From Hwanghaeella sp964350445 (lineage in GTDB: Bacteria; Pseudomonadota; Alphaproteobacteria; UBA8366; Aestuariispiraceae): a stretch of 64,000 nt of DNA. Position numbers and translations under genes: made by a program. The notes under the pieces were generated by a model. It was given only the letters and a program-made list of their open reading frames with translations, ran no database searches and was not told where the DNA came from. This document shows positions 50,494 through 59,104 of this stretch, piece after piece; positions within the stretch are counted from its first letter, which is position 1; each line of letters starts with the position of its first letter. The stretch lies in assembly GCA_964350445.1 (NCBI GenBank), contig CAYGKA010000011.1:1-64000 (forward strand), in the 5' to 3' direction.

Positions 50494-52070
50494 AAAGTCT
50501 CCAAGAAACGGACCAAATAACGACGATCACCCGGCGGCATTGCCACAAACTTGTCGCGCGACGATTGCGCTTCCCCACCGTGCCAAAGAATAGCTTCGAT
50601 CAGCGACCGCGCCCTGCCGTCATGTAGAAAATAGGTGTGCCCATTGACAGTTTCGGTCAAGCCGATGCCCCAAAGGGGAGCCGTCCGCCATTCCGTCACG
50701 GGCGCCTCTCCATCGAAAAATCCGTCCGACAATCCCGCGCCCATATCGTGCAGAAGCATGTCCGTATAGGGCCAGATGAGTTGGAAGCGATGTTCCGGCT
50801 GAGCGGCTTGCCGGCTGGTGACGTATTTCGGCGTGTGACAGGCTGCGCATCCAGCCCGGTGGAAAAGCTCTTTTCCTTTTAGAACTTCCGGAGCGCCGAC
50901 ATCGCGGCGCGCGGGAACCGCCAAGTTCCCGGTGAAAAAGGCGACCAAGTCGAGAACAGGGTCCGGCGCCTCCGTATCTCCCAGGCGCTTCTGCACACCG
51001 GTTCGCAAGTTCCGGCAGTCGGTCTGCGCTTCCGTACAGTCCCCGTGCGGGTCGGGCATCCTCGGGCTCGAAATGCCGATGTCTACGGCAAAGGCTTCGG
51101 CGGATTGTTCCGCAATCCCGGCCGTCGACGCCGTCCATCCAAACCGGCCAAGAGCCAAGTCACCGGACGATTTGTCGCGCACCATCCCGGCACGCCCGGA
51201 TATGCCGTCGCCGTCCCGGTCTTCCGGGTCGGCCGTGGAGAGGATGTCAGCGGGATGAACCGCTTCCAGCAGCCCCAGGCCAATCATGGGCGGCGCGACA
51301 CGGGGAGATACCACCACGTCGTCCCGCATCGGACCATAGGCCAAATCGACAATATCATAGACCGGTCTTCTGAGCCGGATCACCTCGCCGCCGTTCAATT
51401 CGACGACCACGGCTTCGTATGACACCGTCATGCGTCCTTCCGGCTGCAAACCCGGCAAAGCGCGTTCCTGCAACTGGCCGCCATAGGTCGGCTCCGGCAG
51501 CCGAAACAGTGATTTGCTGTGGAACAGATTTTCTTCTTCCAGCGTCGGAAGCGGGACCGAAAGGCGCAACACCATCGACGCCGATGTATTGCCCCCCTCT
51601 TCCGGCGGGCGTCCGCGCCCGTCATTCACATGGCAGCGTTGGCAAGATCGGGCATTGTAAAGCGGTCCAAGGCCGTCGGAGGCCTGGGTCGATGATGGCG
51701 CTGAAACCCAAAGTTTCTTGAACAACCCCTTGCCCAGGGCAAAGTCCTGGCGCTTGTCCGCCGGAAGGTTCGCCGATGGATGCGAGAAGGCATTCCGATC
51801 GACCGGCGCCAGCGAGGTCCCGGCCCCGCCAGCCATGGTTTCGTATTGTTCGGGTTTGGAAAAATCCACCGGCGTCGCGGTAACCGCCGCAACGCGCGCG
51901 GCCTCGTCCTGGGTCAAATCGGTCCGCGTCAAACCTGTCTGGGCCGCCGGCCTATCGGCCTGCGCTGAAAGGGCGGGCAGAAACAGCATCAGCCACAGAA
52001 AAGAAACGGCAATCAAACCGCTGCCGAGAGGCAGGCATTCGACCCCATTGCTTCTGGTTTGAACCGTCAT
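50490..52070 (-). CDS. Di-heme c-type oxidoreductase (DUF1111)
   Basis: A 526-residue secreted protein with two heme-attachment motifs: SCQRCH in NARSCQRCHVNDGRG near residue 145, and GCAACH in HRAGCAACHTPKY near residue 412. A signal segment lies near residues 19-40 (LIAVSFLWLMLFLPALSAQA). The family (putative thiol oxidoreductase) is usually found beside imelysins, perhaps handling iron reduction. The ATG at 52070 is chosen because it places the signal peptide near the start. It lies 91 bp after the first imelysin gene. Confidence 0.88.
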   Translation of the reverse strand: MTVQTRSNGVECLPLGSGLIAVSFLWLMLFLPALSAQADRPAAQTGLTRTDLTQDEAARVAAVTATPVDFSKPEQYETMAGGAGTSLAPVDRNAFSHPSANLPADKRQDFALGKGLFKKLWVSAPSSTQASDGLGPLYNARSCQRCHVNDGRGRPPEEGGNTSASMVLRLSVPLPTLEEENLFHSKSLFRLPEPTYGGQLQERALPGLQPEGRMTVSYEAVVVELNGGEVIRLRRPVYDIVDLAYGPMRDDVVVSPRVAPPMIGLGLLEAVHPADILSTADPEDRDGDGISGRAGMVRDKSSGDLALGRFGWTASTAGIAEQSAEAFAVDIGISSPRMPDPHGDCTEAQTDCRNLRTGVQKRLGDTEAPDPVLDLVAFFTGNLAVPARRDVGAPEVLKGKELFHRAGCAACHTPKYVTSRQAAQPEHRFQLIWPYTDMLLHDMGAGLSDGFFDGEAPVTEWRTAPLWGIGLTETVNGHTYFLHDGRARSLIEAILWHGGEAQSSRDKFVAMPPGDRRYLVRFLETL

Positions 52071-52161
52071 GAAGCACCGTCGCTTGCACCCGCGCCTAAC
52101 GCGGTCGATGCGCGGGCATTTACCCGCGCGCCGGTATTCCCCGGTCGAAATCCCTACGCGC

Positions 52162-53460
52162 CTATTGGAAGACGGCGTTCGGATTGTCCAGACTGTCTGA
52201 CCCTTCGAAATTGATCGATCCAAGATCAAGCGCCACTACCGCCCGTTCGATTGACCGCGCCTGATCGACCAAGCCGTCGATCGCCGCTTGAACGACCGCA
52301 TTTCCTTGTTCGTTCCCTTCACCGATCATCTGGTCATAGGCTTCAATCGTTTCGCCACGGGATTTCATTGCCGCCATCGCGGTGACCGTAGCATCCAGCT
52401 TCGCGGCAATTTCCGCATCCAACGCCTTGTCCTTCGCGGCAATAATATCGCCAACGGACGGGCCGGAAACGACGGAGCCATCGACGCGCAAGTAGCGGCC
52501 AGTATAGACGTTCCGAATACCCAACTGATCGAAATAGTGGGAATTGAAGGTGTTGTCCGAGAAACAGTCATGCTCTTCTTCCGGATCGTGAAGCAGCAGA
52601 CCCAGTTTCATCCGCTCGCCGGCCAGTTCGCCGTAGGACAGCGACCCCATCCCGGTCAGTATTGCCGCGATACCGGTCATCGGTTCGGCAAGAAGAGCTT
52701 CCCGCGCCGCGCCGTCGGCGGTCCAGTTGGCGACCATCTCCTCAAGGTCGGCAAGGAGCAAGGTGTTTGCCGCCTTCAGATAGGCTGCCCGTCGGTCGCA
52801 ATTCCCGCCGGTGCAATTGCTTGTGCTGAAATCCGTCGCCGGTCGCACACCTGCCCCCGGGCCGGTGCCGTTCAGGTCCTGCCCCCAAAGCAAAAATTCT
52901 ATGGCATGATATCCGGTGGCCACGTTCGCTTCGACCTCTTCGGCCTCATGAAGCGTTTCGGACAGCAGCGCCGGCGTAATGGCGGAAGCGTCAACCGTCT
53001 GACCATTGATGGCCAACAAAGGGTTAGCGACGACGTTCGTTGTATAAAGAGCGTTCTCGTCGGATTCCGACCCGTAGGACGCATCGACATAGTCGATCAG
53101 CCCTTCATCCAACGGCCAAGCATTTACGCGCCCTTCCCAGTCGTCGACAATCGGATTTCCAAAGCGGAAAACCTCCGTCTGCTGATACGGCGCGCGCGCG
53201 GCGATCCAAGCTTCCCGCGCAGCAAGCAGCGTCGCCGCGCTGGGAGTGGAGATCAGGTTGTCCACAGCGGCGTCCAGCGCATGGGCGGTCGTCAAAGAGT
53301 CCTCGAACCCCGCCAACGCGATATCGGCATACGTGTTCAGGACGTCTTCCGCAGAAGGTTCAGCGGCAACCGCCTGGCCCGCGATCAATCCGGCCGCCAA
53401 GGCGCCCACCGCCAGACTGCGGGCAAACCCCCGACCGTTCATCGATGTTTTCAAACTCAT
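52162..53460 (-). CDS. Imelysin family protein, first copy (IrpA-like)
   Basis: A 432-residue periplasmic or surface protein. A signal peptide (LAVGALAAGLIAGQAVA) ends near residue 27. The imelysin GxHxxE motif is present in ATGYHAIEFLLWGQDL near residue 190, preceded by RFGNPIVDDWEGRVNAWPLDEG, the family's other conserved block. Such proteins bind iron and are needed for its uptake. GGAGGAAAA precedes the ATG. First gene of the iron operon; Fur-type sequences lie upstream at 53720-53740 and, more weakly, 53495-53512. Confidence 0.92.
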   Translation of the reverse strand: MSLKTSMNGRGFARSLAVGALAAGLIAGQAVAAEPSAEDVLNTYADIALAGFEDSLTTAHALDAAVDNLISTPSAATLLAAREAWIAARAPYQQTEVFRFGNPIVDDWEGRVNAWPLDEGLIDYVDASYGSESDENALYTTNVVANPLLAINGQTVDASAITPALLSETLHEAEEVEANVATGYHAIEFLLWGQDLNGTGPGAGVRPATDFSTSNCTGGNCDRRAAYLKAANTLLLADLEEMVANWTADGAAREALLAEPMTGIAAILTGMGSLSYGELAGERMKLGLLLHDPEEEHDCFSDNTFNSHYFDQLGIRNVYTGRYLRVDGSVVSGPSVGDIIAAKDKALDAEIAAKLDATVTAMAAMKSRGETIEAYDQMIGEGNEQGNAVVQAAIDGLVDQARSIERAVVALDLGSINFEGSDSLDNPNAVFQ

Positions 53461-53892
53461 TTCACTTTTCCTCCGGCCAGTCTCTAGATCCAAATCGCAA
53501 CTCGATATTTGCATTGTGGTTACAGGGCCGTGTATCGCCGTAGGCCTCTTCTTCGGCAGTCCTCAAAATGCGATTGCCACGCATTCGCGACAAGAAGCGG
53601 CATCACCGCTACAATCCCATAGTTCCCTGTTACTTTCCCGCCTGGCTGATTGGCCCTTTTAGAGCCCCGCCCAGCGGTACCGTCCCTTAGCCAGTGTGAA
53701 TAACGCCTCGATGCTTCAGTTGCAACTGATTATCATTACGGATAAGTCATTCCTAAGGGAAAGCGGCTCTGCCGTGCATGTCGAGGTCAATCTGCGGCGA
53801 TCTCGACCGTAATTGTCAGGTGACTTGCCTGTTGCGCTGGGACGCTGTCTGAGCCAAGACAAGTCGGGTGGGTAGAGAGACCGGGAACCGTC
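53461..53892. promoter_or_regulatory. Divergent iron-control region with Fur-type box
   Basis: About 430 bp between the imelysin operon (-) and a secreted unknown (+). TTGCAACTGATTATCATT at 53720-53737 matches the sites before tonB and exbB; a weaker relative, TCGCAACTCGATATTTGC, is at 53495-53512, only 35 bp from the imelysin ATG. No gene of its own is credible in the strip. Confidence 0.6.
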
Positions 53893-54459
53893 ATGATCGC
53901 TGGACTTCCAAAGGCAAAACCGCCCCAAACCCTTGTCCGGCAGATCGCCGGCGCCATGCTTGTTCTGCTCATGGCGACTTTGTCAGCGCCCGGGACCGCG
54001 GTTTCAGAAGAACCGCCCCCCACTTCTGTCTTGTCGCAAAACCAGATCCGGTCGTTGAAACTCCTGGAACATTTCGCTGTCGTCAGGATCGACTGGAACC
54101 GGAGCACCGTGGGAAGACCCTTGGCCTATTCGCTGCGTGGCGAAGCCCTGAATTCGTTCAAGGCATACTTGCCGGAGGTTTCCTACGAACCGGACACCAA
54201 GCCGCAGAGAGAGCGGCTGAACGTGCAGGGCATTCTGGTTTGCCGTTTGATTCTGCGAACCTTGCAGGACGTTTGGGCCCTGTTCATGCGATGTGAATTG
54301 GGCAACCAGCTTACGGTTATTATCCGCCGGGAGGACCTAGTATTGTTCAATCACGAGCCGATGCGCGAAGAGGCCAGGCAATTGATGAACAAGCAGATCC
54401 AACGCTTGGCGCATACTTTTCAGGAAGCGAAACAGCGGGCTGTCCGGATCGCCGACTGA
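53893..54459 (+). CDS. Secreted protein of unknown function
   Basis: A 188-residue protein with an N-terminal signal or anchor (QIAGAMLVLLMATLSAPGTAVS, about residues 17-38). The rest is soluble, with amphipathic helices (FNHEPMREEARQLMNKQIQR near residue 155) and two cysteines (VQGILVCRLIL, LFMRCELGNQ) that could pair in the periplasm. I do not recognise a family. It shares the Fur-type control region with the imelysin operon, so an iron-related role is a reasonable guess, nothing more. Confidence 0.65.
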   Translation: MIAGLPKAKPPQTLVRQIAGAMLVLLMATLSAPGTAVSEEPPPTSVLSQNQIRSLKLLEHFAVVRIDWNRSTVGRPLAYSLRGEALNSFKAYLPEVSYEPDTKPQRERLNVQGILVCRLILRTLQDVWALFMRCELGNQLTVIIRREDLVLFNHEPMREEARQLMNKQIQRLAHTFQEAKQRAVRIAD

Positions 54460-54500
54460 CAACGCGGCTACTTGCTGTTACTCAACCTTCCCGTGCAAGG

Positions 54501-55559
54501 TCAACCGTGGTGTTGCGCGCCAGTTCCCTGGAACATGGTCCGAATATCGACAGTCGACGATTCGCCCAATCGATCGAAATTGCGATCGATCCAATCGCCG
54601 GTCACCTTTCGCCCTATTTCGAACAGATGCTGCAGGAATGACCATTCGGCGTTCATCTTGGACGACGCACCCAGATCTTTCAGATTCTCGTGGGCTTCGA
54701 TGATATGGACCAACGGATACCGGTATTTGACGGAATCCAAGGCTTCGTCTTCCAACAAACGATGGACGAAATCGATCGCGCGCAATTCCTTCAACATGCT
54801 GCTGTTGAAGGTGATCTCATTCACACGGTCCAAAATTTCCCGTGCGCTGCGGGGCGTACCCTTTCGCACAACCGGATTGATTTGAACGATGACAATATCG
54901 TCGGATTTACTTTGTCGATAGAAAGGGAAAAGCACCGGGTTTCCCATGTAACCGCCATCCCAATAGGGTACCCCGTCGATTTCCACCGCATGGAACATGA
55001 AGGGAAGACAGGCCGATGCGAGAACGACGTCGCTGGTTATTTCTTCACGGTTGAAGACGCGCACGCGCCCTGTTTCAACATTTGTTGCCGACAGGTAGAC
55101 ATGCATCTTGTCGCAGGATTCGACACTGTCGAAATCGATGGTGCTTTCAAGAATACTGCGGAGCGGGTTGAAGTTCATCGGGTTCATGTCATACGGGGAC
55201 GTAACCCGGTTGAGCAGGTCGAAGAACATATAGCTCGGGCTGTTTTCCAAGCTCCAGTTCCCCATGAACACATCAACGACGCTTCGCTGGATCGGACTCA
55301 TCCGGCCGACATCGCTGACCGCCTTCCAAAAATCGTGCAGAACCTGGCGCGCGCCCTCCTCTCCGCCCCGCATCAATCCGTCGGCCACCGCGACAGCGTT
55401 CATGGCCCCGGCCGAGGTCCCGCTGATCGCTTCAATATAGATCCGTCCGTCTTCGAGTATCCGGTCGAGCACCCCCCAGGTAAAAGCGCCGTGCGCGCCG
55501 CCCCCCTGAAGCGCCAAGTTGACCGATTTTTCGAATGTCTTGCCATTCCGTTTGGGCAC
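54501..55559 (-). CDS. Patatin-like phospholipase
   Basis: A 352-residue lipid acyl hydrolase. The oxyanion loop LALQGGGAHGAF is near residue 15-26, the nucleophile in GTSAGAMNA (G-x-S-x-G) near residue 47, and the catalytic Asp in WDGGYMGNP near residue 200. No signal peptide, so cytoplasmic or secreted by another route. The GTG at 55559 is preferred because GAGGAGAG lies 8 bases upstream; an in-frame ATG at 55628 lacks such support. Convergent with the unknown secreted gene. Confidence 0.9.
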   Translation of the reverse strand: MPKRNGKTFEKSVNLALQGGGAHGAFTWGVLDRILEDGRIYIEAISGTSAGAMNAVAVADGLMRGGEEGARQVLHDFWKAVSDVGRMSPIQRSVVDVFMGNWSLENSPSYMFFDLLNRVTSPYDMNPMNFNPLRSILESTIDFDSVESCDKMHVYLSATNVETGRVRVFNREEITSDVVLASACLPFMFHAVEIDGVPYWDGGYMGNPVLFPFYRQSKSDDIVIVQINPVVRKGTPRSAREILDRVNEITFNSSMLKELRAIDFVHRLLEDEALDSVKYRYPLVHIIEAHENLKDLGASSKMNAEWSFLQHLFEIGRKVTGDWIDRNFDRLGESSTVDIRTMFQGTGAQHHG

Positions 55560-55777
55560 TTGGCTCTCCTCAACGTTGGTTTGGTCAAAATACAGGGCGG
55601 CAAATCCATTTTCGCCGCTCCGATCCACTTTCCTCCGCCGACAAGGTGCAGTTCATTTCGATCAGAACTTTGAAACGACTATAGCCCGTTCCACCGAATG
55701 GCTTGAGAACCAAACTGCGATATCTCGAAAGTTTTTTTGCGAAACGAGAAAGTCAGTCAACAGGCCTTTCTAACAAT

Positions 55778-55800
55778 TTGCTATTAATTGTCATTCGCAA
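55778..55800. promoter_or_regulatory. Fur-type box upstream of tonB
   Basis: TTGCTATTAATTGTCATT followed by CGCAA, with TTGC and GCAA ends. It lies 87 bp before the tonB ATG inside a 327-bp gap between the patatin gene and tonB that otherwise holds only AT-rich promoter-like sequence. Confidence 0.6.
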
Positions 55801-55886
55801 TATAAGATGTCATCTGTGGATGCTGTAGAAAGTCCATTCTGCCTTGCCCTTCCATACGAAATGACTGGCAAAAAGATGCCGCCCGG

Positions 55887-56963
55887 ATGACATACGCACT
55901 TCCCCTATCCGAGTCCTCGAAGGTCGATGCCCGGCATTGGCTGGCCGCGTTCGCCGTCGCAGCGGCGCTGCACGCCGCCGCCTTCCTGCAATGGCCGGAC
56001 AGGGACCAAAACAGCGCCAAGGCGCCGGGCGTGGGCGGCAGCAGCGTTTCCATTGCCATGACAGCATCACGCGCCGGCGTGGAACATACTTTGCCGGAAC
56101 CCACCCTCGCGGAAACGATTCCGGTTGATGTAGCCAGCCCCCGGATCCCGGTTGTTCCGGCCGCCTCATCACCCGCGACGGAAGCCACGGAGGAATCGTT
56201 TCTCGTGCCGCCGCCTCCCGCGGCACTTGGAGTCGACGAAATTGTTACCCCTGCAATACCCGCCGAAGACGCCATTGACGTTGTCACGGGCGAGGGCCCC
56301 CCACCCGAATTGGTTCCCATGATGGAACCCACCCCTGATTTTCCAGCCGAACCGGTAGCGGAAATCAGCGCGCAACCACGGCCTCCACTAAGGCCGTTAG
56401 CGGGGCAAACCGAGACCGTGGACTCGATGAGAATACCGGCCCCCGCCATTCCGACCAAATCGAACCAGGTATCGAAAGCGGACGGCCCGCCAGCGGTGCC
56501 TGCAAGCGCATGGAAACCACACCCCATCAGCCAGGTCGCCCCTACGGAAAAGGCGGCCCTCGCTTCGGGGACAGCCTCACCGGTCGGATACGCCCGGGTT
56601 CCTGACGCTTCTGCCGGATCGATGGTCGATGCTGAGAGTTCGACCGGGGGCGCGGCAACACTGACCCCTTTCACGGACTACGCAGCAACGCTGCGCGATT
56701 GGCTGGAACGCCACAAGGACTATCCCAAGCTGGCGCGGCGCAAACGCATGCAAGGATCGGTCTTGCTGTATTTTCGGTTTGGACGGGACGGAAAGGTTTT
56801 GGCGCAAGAGATCAGAAAAACATCGGGCTACTGGCTGCTCGATGACGCGGCCTTGGAAATGCTGGCCCGCGCGGCCCCTCTTCCAGACTTTCCACACGAA
56901 ATGTCCGGAGACTATTTGGATGTTGTCCTTCCCATTGAATACTCACTAGCGGGAAAAAACTGA
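55887..56963 (+). CDS. tonB: Energy transducer TonB
   Basis: A 358-residue TonB. One membrane helix near residues 17-36 (WLAAFAVAAALHAAAFLQW), a long proline-rich periplasmic linker (about 60-260), and the C-terminal TonB domain with DYPKLARRKRMQGSVLLYFR and the YP-type strand near residue 285-305, ending in LDVVLPIEYSL. It transmits the proton-motive force from ExbB/ExbD to outer-membrane receptors. exbB and two exbD genes follow with their own Fur-type box. No TonB-dependent receptor lies in this window. Confidence 0.93.
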   Translation: MTYALPLSESSKVDARHWLAAFAVAAALHAAAFLQWPDRDQNSAKAPGVGGSSVSIAMTASRAGVEHTLPEPTLAETIPVDVASPRIPVVPAASSPATEATEESFLVPPPPAALGVDEIVTPAIPAEDAIDVVTGEGPPPELVPMMEPTPDFPAEPVAEISAQPRPPLRPLAGQTETVDSMRIPAPAIPTKSNQVSKADGPPAVPASAWKPHPISQVAPTEKAALASGTASPVGYARVPDASAGSMVDAESSTGGAATLTPFTDYAATLRDWLERHKDYPKLARRKRMQGSVLLYFRFGRDGKVLAQEIRKTSGYWLLDDAALEMLARAAPLPDFPHEMSGDYLDVVLPIEYSLAGKN

Positions 56964-57047
56964 AGTCATGGCGTGATCAATTGGAAGAGGTCATCCCTTT
57001 ATCCAGCCATTGACTTAGAAAGACCCCTTTTCGCATTCACGTTAGTG

Positions 57048-57068
57048 TTGCGATTAATTATTATTTGC
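57048..57068. promoter_or_regulatory. Fur-type box upstream of exbB
   Basis: TTGCGATTAATTATTATT followed by TGC. It differs from the tonB-upstream site at only four of the first 21 positions and lies 51 bp before the exbB ATG. Confidence 0.6.
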
Positions 57069-57119
57069 GTAATGTTTCGCTAAGGGAAATCCCCAGAAAC
57101 CAACTCTGTGGGGGAGTAG

Positions 57120-57857
57120 ATGGAAGTCAGTACAACCATGACGACGGACTTGGGAACAACAACATTCTCATTCCAAGAATTACGATCGTTGATCGATGCC
57201 GGCGGACCGGTCGTCGTCCTCTTGATGGCGTTGTCCTTGGTCGCGCTGACGGTCGTGATCCTGAAGCTGATCCAATTCCGGGGGTCCCGGATCGGAGACT
57301 GCGCGGCGGCCCAAAGGGCGATCCACCACTATCGCCAGGGAAATCTTGGCGAGGCCATCGCCTTGACCGAGAACGCACGCAATCCGATTTGCCAATTACT
57401 GCTGGTCGCGCTTCGCGCACGTGGCCGGAAACTTCCCGATGCACTCATCCGGGAGGAATTGGAGCGTCAGGCCGCCGAGGTCCTGGAATCGTTACGCAGC
57501 TGGTTCCGTCCGCTGGAAGTGATCGCTTCACTCGCCCCGCTACTGGGCCTTTTCGGAACGGTGTTGGGCATGATTTCCGCCTTCCAGCAATTGGAGCAGG
57601 CCGGCAACCGCGTAGACCCCGCTATTCTCTCAGGCGGCATCTGGGAAGCATTACTGACGACCGCTGTCGGGCTTGCCGTCGCCATTCCCACGGTTGTCGC
57701 CTTGAACTGGCTGGAAAGGAAGGTCGACCGGTTAGCGCATGACATGAACGCGACGGTGACGCAGGTTTTCACAGCCGAATTGTTCAGCGACGCCCCGGCC
57801 AAAAAGCCCGAAGAGACACCGTTTCTGCACGCGGCGCGATCTGCACATGCGGGCTGA
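57120..57857 (+). CDS. exbB: ExbB/TolQ-type proton-channel protein
   Basis: A 245-residue membrane protein with three predicted helices: near 24-47 (VVVLLMALSLVALTVVILKL), and two after a cytoplasmic loop, ASLAPLLGLFGTVLGMISAFQ and LLTTAVGLAVAIPTVVALNW, the conserved MotA/TolQ/ExbB block. It builds the pentameric channel around an ExbD pair. GGGGGAG precedes the ATG. exbD1 overlaps its end by 11 bp. Confidence 0.93.
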   Translation: MEVSTTMTTDLGTTTFSFQELRSLIDAGGPVVVLLMALSLVALTVVILKLIQFRGSRIGDCAAAQRAIHHYRQGNLGEAIALTENARNPICQLLLVALRARGRKLPDALIREELERQAAEVLESLRSWFRPLEVIASLAPLLGLFGTVLGMISAFQQLEQAGNRVDPAILSGGIWEALLTTAVGLAVAIPTVVALNWLERKVDRLAHDMNATVTQVFTAELFSDAPAKKPEETPFLHAARSAHAG

Positions 57858-58248
57858 CCTTCTGCCCAGGCGCCGCGCGCTGATCAGCCTGACGCCACTG
57901 ATCGATGTGGTCTTCATTTTGCTGATCTTCTTCATGCTCGCCTCGAACTTCCTGGAATGGCGGGCGATCAATCTCAGCGCTCCGGCTAAGGCCGAGGGCA
58001 GTACCAACAGCATTGAAGGTTCCCTTTTGGTGGAAATCCGCGCCGACGGCCTGCGTATGTCGGGCTTGGCACTTTCCTTGGAAGAACTACTCGGCGAGGT
58101 GGGCGAACACCTCAGCAAGGCACCAGATCGCAGGATATTCGTAAAACCGGCGCCGGAGATTTCATTACAGGAAACGATCACCGTCTTGGACGCCCTGAAC
58201 GACGCCGGCGCGTCAACCATATCGCTGATCAAGGCGGCGGGAGATTAG
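57847..58248 (+). CDS. exbD: ExbD-type protein, canonical copy
   Basis: A 133-residue protein with one membrane helix. The proton-carrying aspartate is Asp20 in LTPLIDVVFILLIFFM, equivalent to E. coli ExbD Asp25. A periplasmic domain follows (KPAPEISLQETITVLDALND). It overlaps exbB and is followed 9 bp later by a second exbD gene, suggesting the two ExbD proteins are made in equal amounts and pair within one ExbB ring. Confidence 0.92.
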   Translation: MRADLLPRRRALISLTPLIDVVFILLIFFMLASNFLEWRAINLSAPAKAEGSTNSIEGSLLVEIRADGLRMSGLALSLEELLGEVGEHLSKAPDRRIFVKPAPEISLQETITVLDALNDAGASTISLIKAAGD

Positions 58249-58257
58249 GAAGGAGCC

Positions 58258-58680
58258 ATGCGCATCGGACGATCCCGCCCCAACCACAGAAAGAGGCCTC
58301 GAAACGACGATGACGCGGTGATGCCGCTGATCAATATCGTCTTCCTGCTGCTGATTTTCTTCATGATCGCGGGCAAGCTTTCCTCTTCCGATCCGTTCGA
58401 GATTTCGCCTCCGTCTTCTGTCAGCGGCGAGAACGATGCTGCCGGAGAGTTAACCCTGCTCGTCGGGTCCGCCGGGGAACTCGCCCTGGATGGGGAGGTG
58501 ATGACCGAAACGGAACTGAAAGCGGCCCTCGCCGACCGTTTACAGGGAAATCTCGAACCCGTCATGCGCCTAAAGGCCGATGGCGGATCAAAGGCAACCG
58601 ATATCATCCGGATAATGGAAATCGTCCGCGATGCGGGCGTCGGCGAGATGAATCTGCTGACCTTGCCTGAGAAAAGCTAG
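58258..58680 (+). CDS. ExbD-type protein, variant copy with Asn at the proton site
   Basis: A 140-residue ExbD paralogue. The membrane helix reads VMPLINIVFLLLIFFM: Asn26 (codon AAT, 58333-58335) replaces the aspartate that is essential in E. coli ExbD. The N-terminus is unusually basic (RSRPNHRKRPRNDDD) and the periplasmic part normal in length. GGAAGGAG precedes the ATG. A strict ExbD function in proton flow is therefore unlikely for this copy; a structural or asymmetric partner of the first ExbD is more plausible. Its stop abuts that of zur on the other strand. Confidence 0.9.
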   Translation: MRIGRSRPNHRKRPRNDDDAVMPLINIVFLLLIFFMIAGKLSSSDPFEISPPSSVSGENDAAGELTLLVGSAGELALDGEVMTETELKAALADRLQGNLEPVMRLKADGGSKATDIIRIMEIVRDAGVGEMNLLTLPEKS

Positions 58681-59103
58681 TCAGGCTGATGCGCTGCCGC
58701 GGCAGGCTCCGCAGACGCCGCGTAATTCGACGGTAGATTTCTTCAGCTGAAACCCCGCCCTGCCCGCTATCTTGCTCAACTCATCCGACAGCGAGTCGTC
58801 CGATATTTCCGCCACCTGTCCGCAATCCGCGCAGATGGCAAAGGCAATGGTTTCTTCATGGGTGTCACAGCCGGGGTGACGGCAGGCAACGAAGGCATTC
58901 AGACTTTCCAATCTATGGACCATGCCGAGTTCCAGAAGCTTCTCGAGCGCCCGGTAGACCTGCGGCGGCGCCCGAAATCCGCGATCTCGCAACTGATCAA
59001 GAATGGTATACGCGCTGAGCGGGCCTTCGGCACAGGACAGCGCATCCAGCACCAGTTGCTGGTTTTTTGTCAGGTCGGCAACTGCGTGTGTGTCTGAGCC
59101 CAT
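58681..59103 (-). CDS. zur: Fur-family regulator, Zur type
   Basis: A 140-residue Fur-family repressor. The winged helix contains LSAYTILDQLRDRGFRAPPQVYRALEKL, followed by the metal-site segments FVACRHPGCDTHEETIAFAICADCG and a C-terminal CGAC (ELRGVCGACRG) pair that holds structural zinc. The ATG at 59103 has GGAGGGTAA upstream and lies 1 bp after the znuB stop, so zur is translated with the znuCB genes it should repress. Identity as Zur rests on this context. Confidence 0.9.
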   Translation of the reverse strand: MGSDTHAVADLTKNQQLVLDALSCAEGPLSAYTILDQLRDRGFRAPPQVYRALEKLLELGMVHRLESLNAFVACRHPGCDTHEETIAFAICADCGQVAEISDDSLSDELSKIAGRAGFQLKKSTVELRGVCGACRGSASA

Positions 59104-59104
59104 A

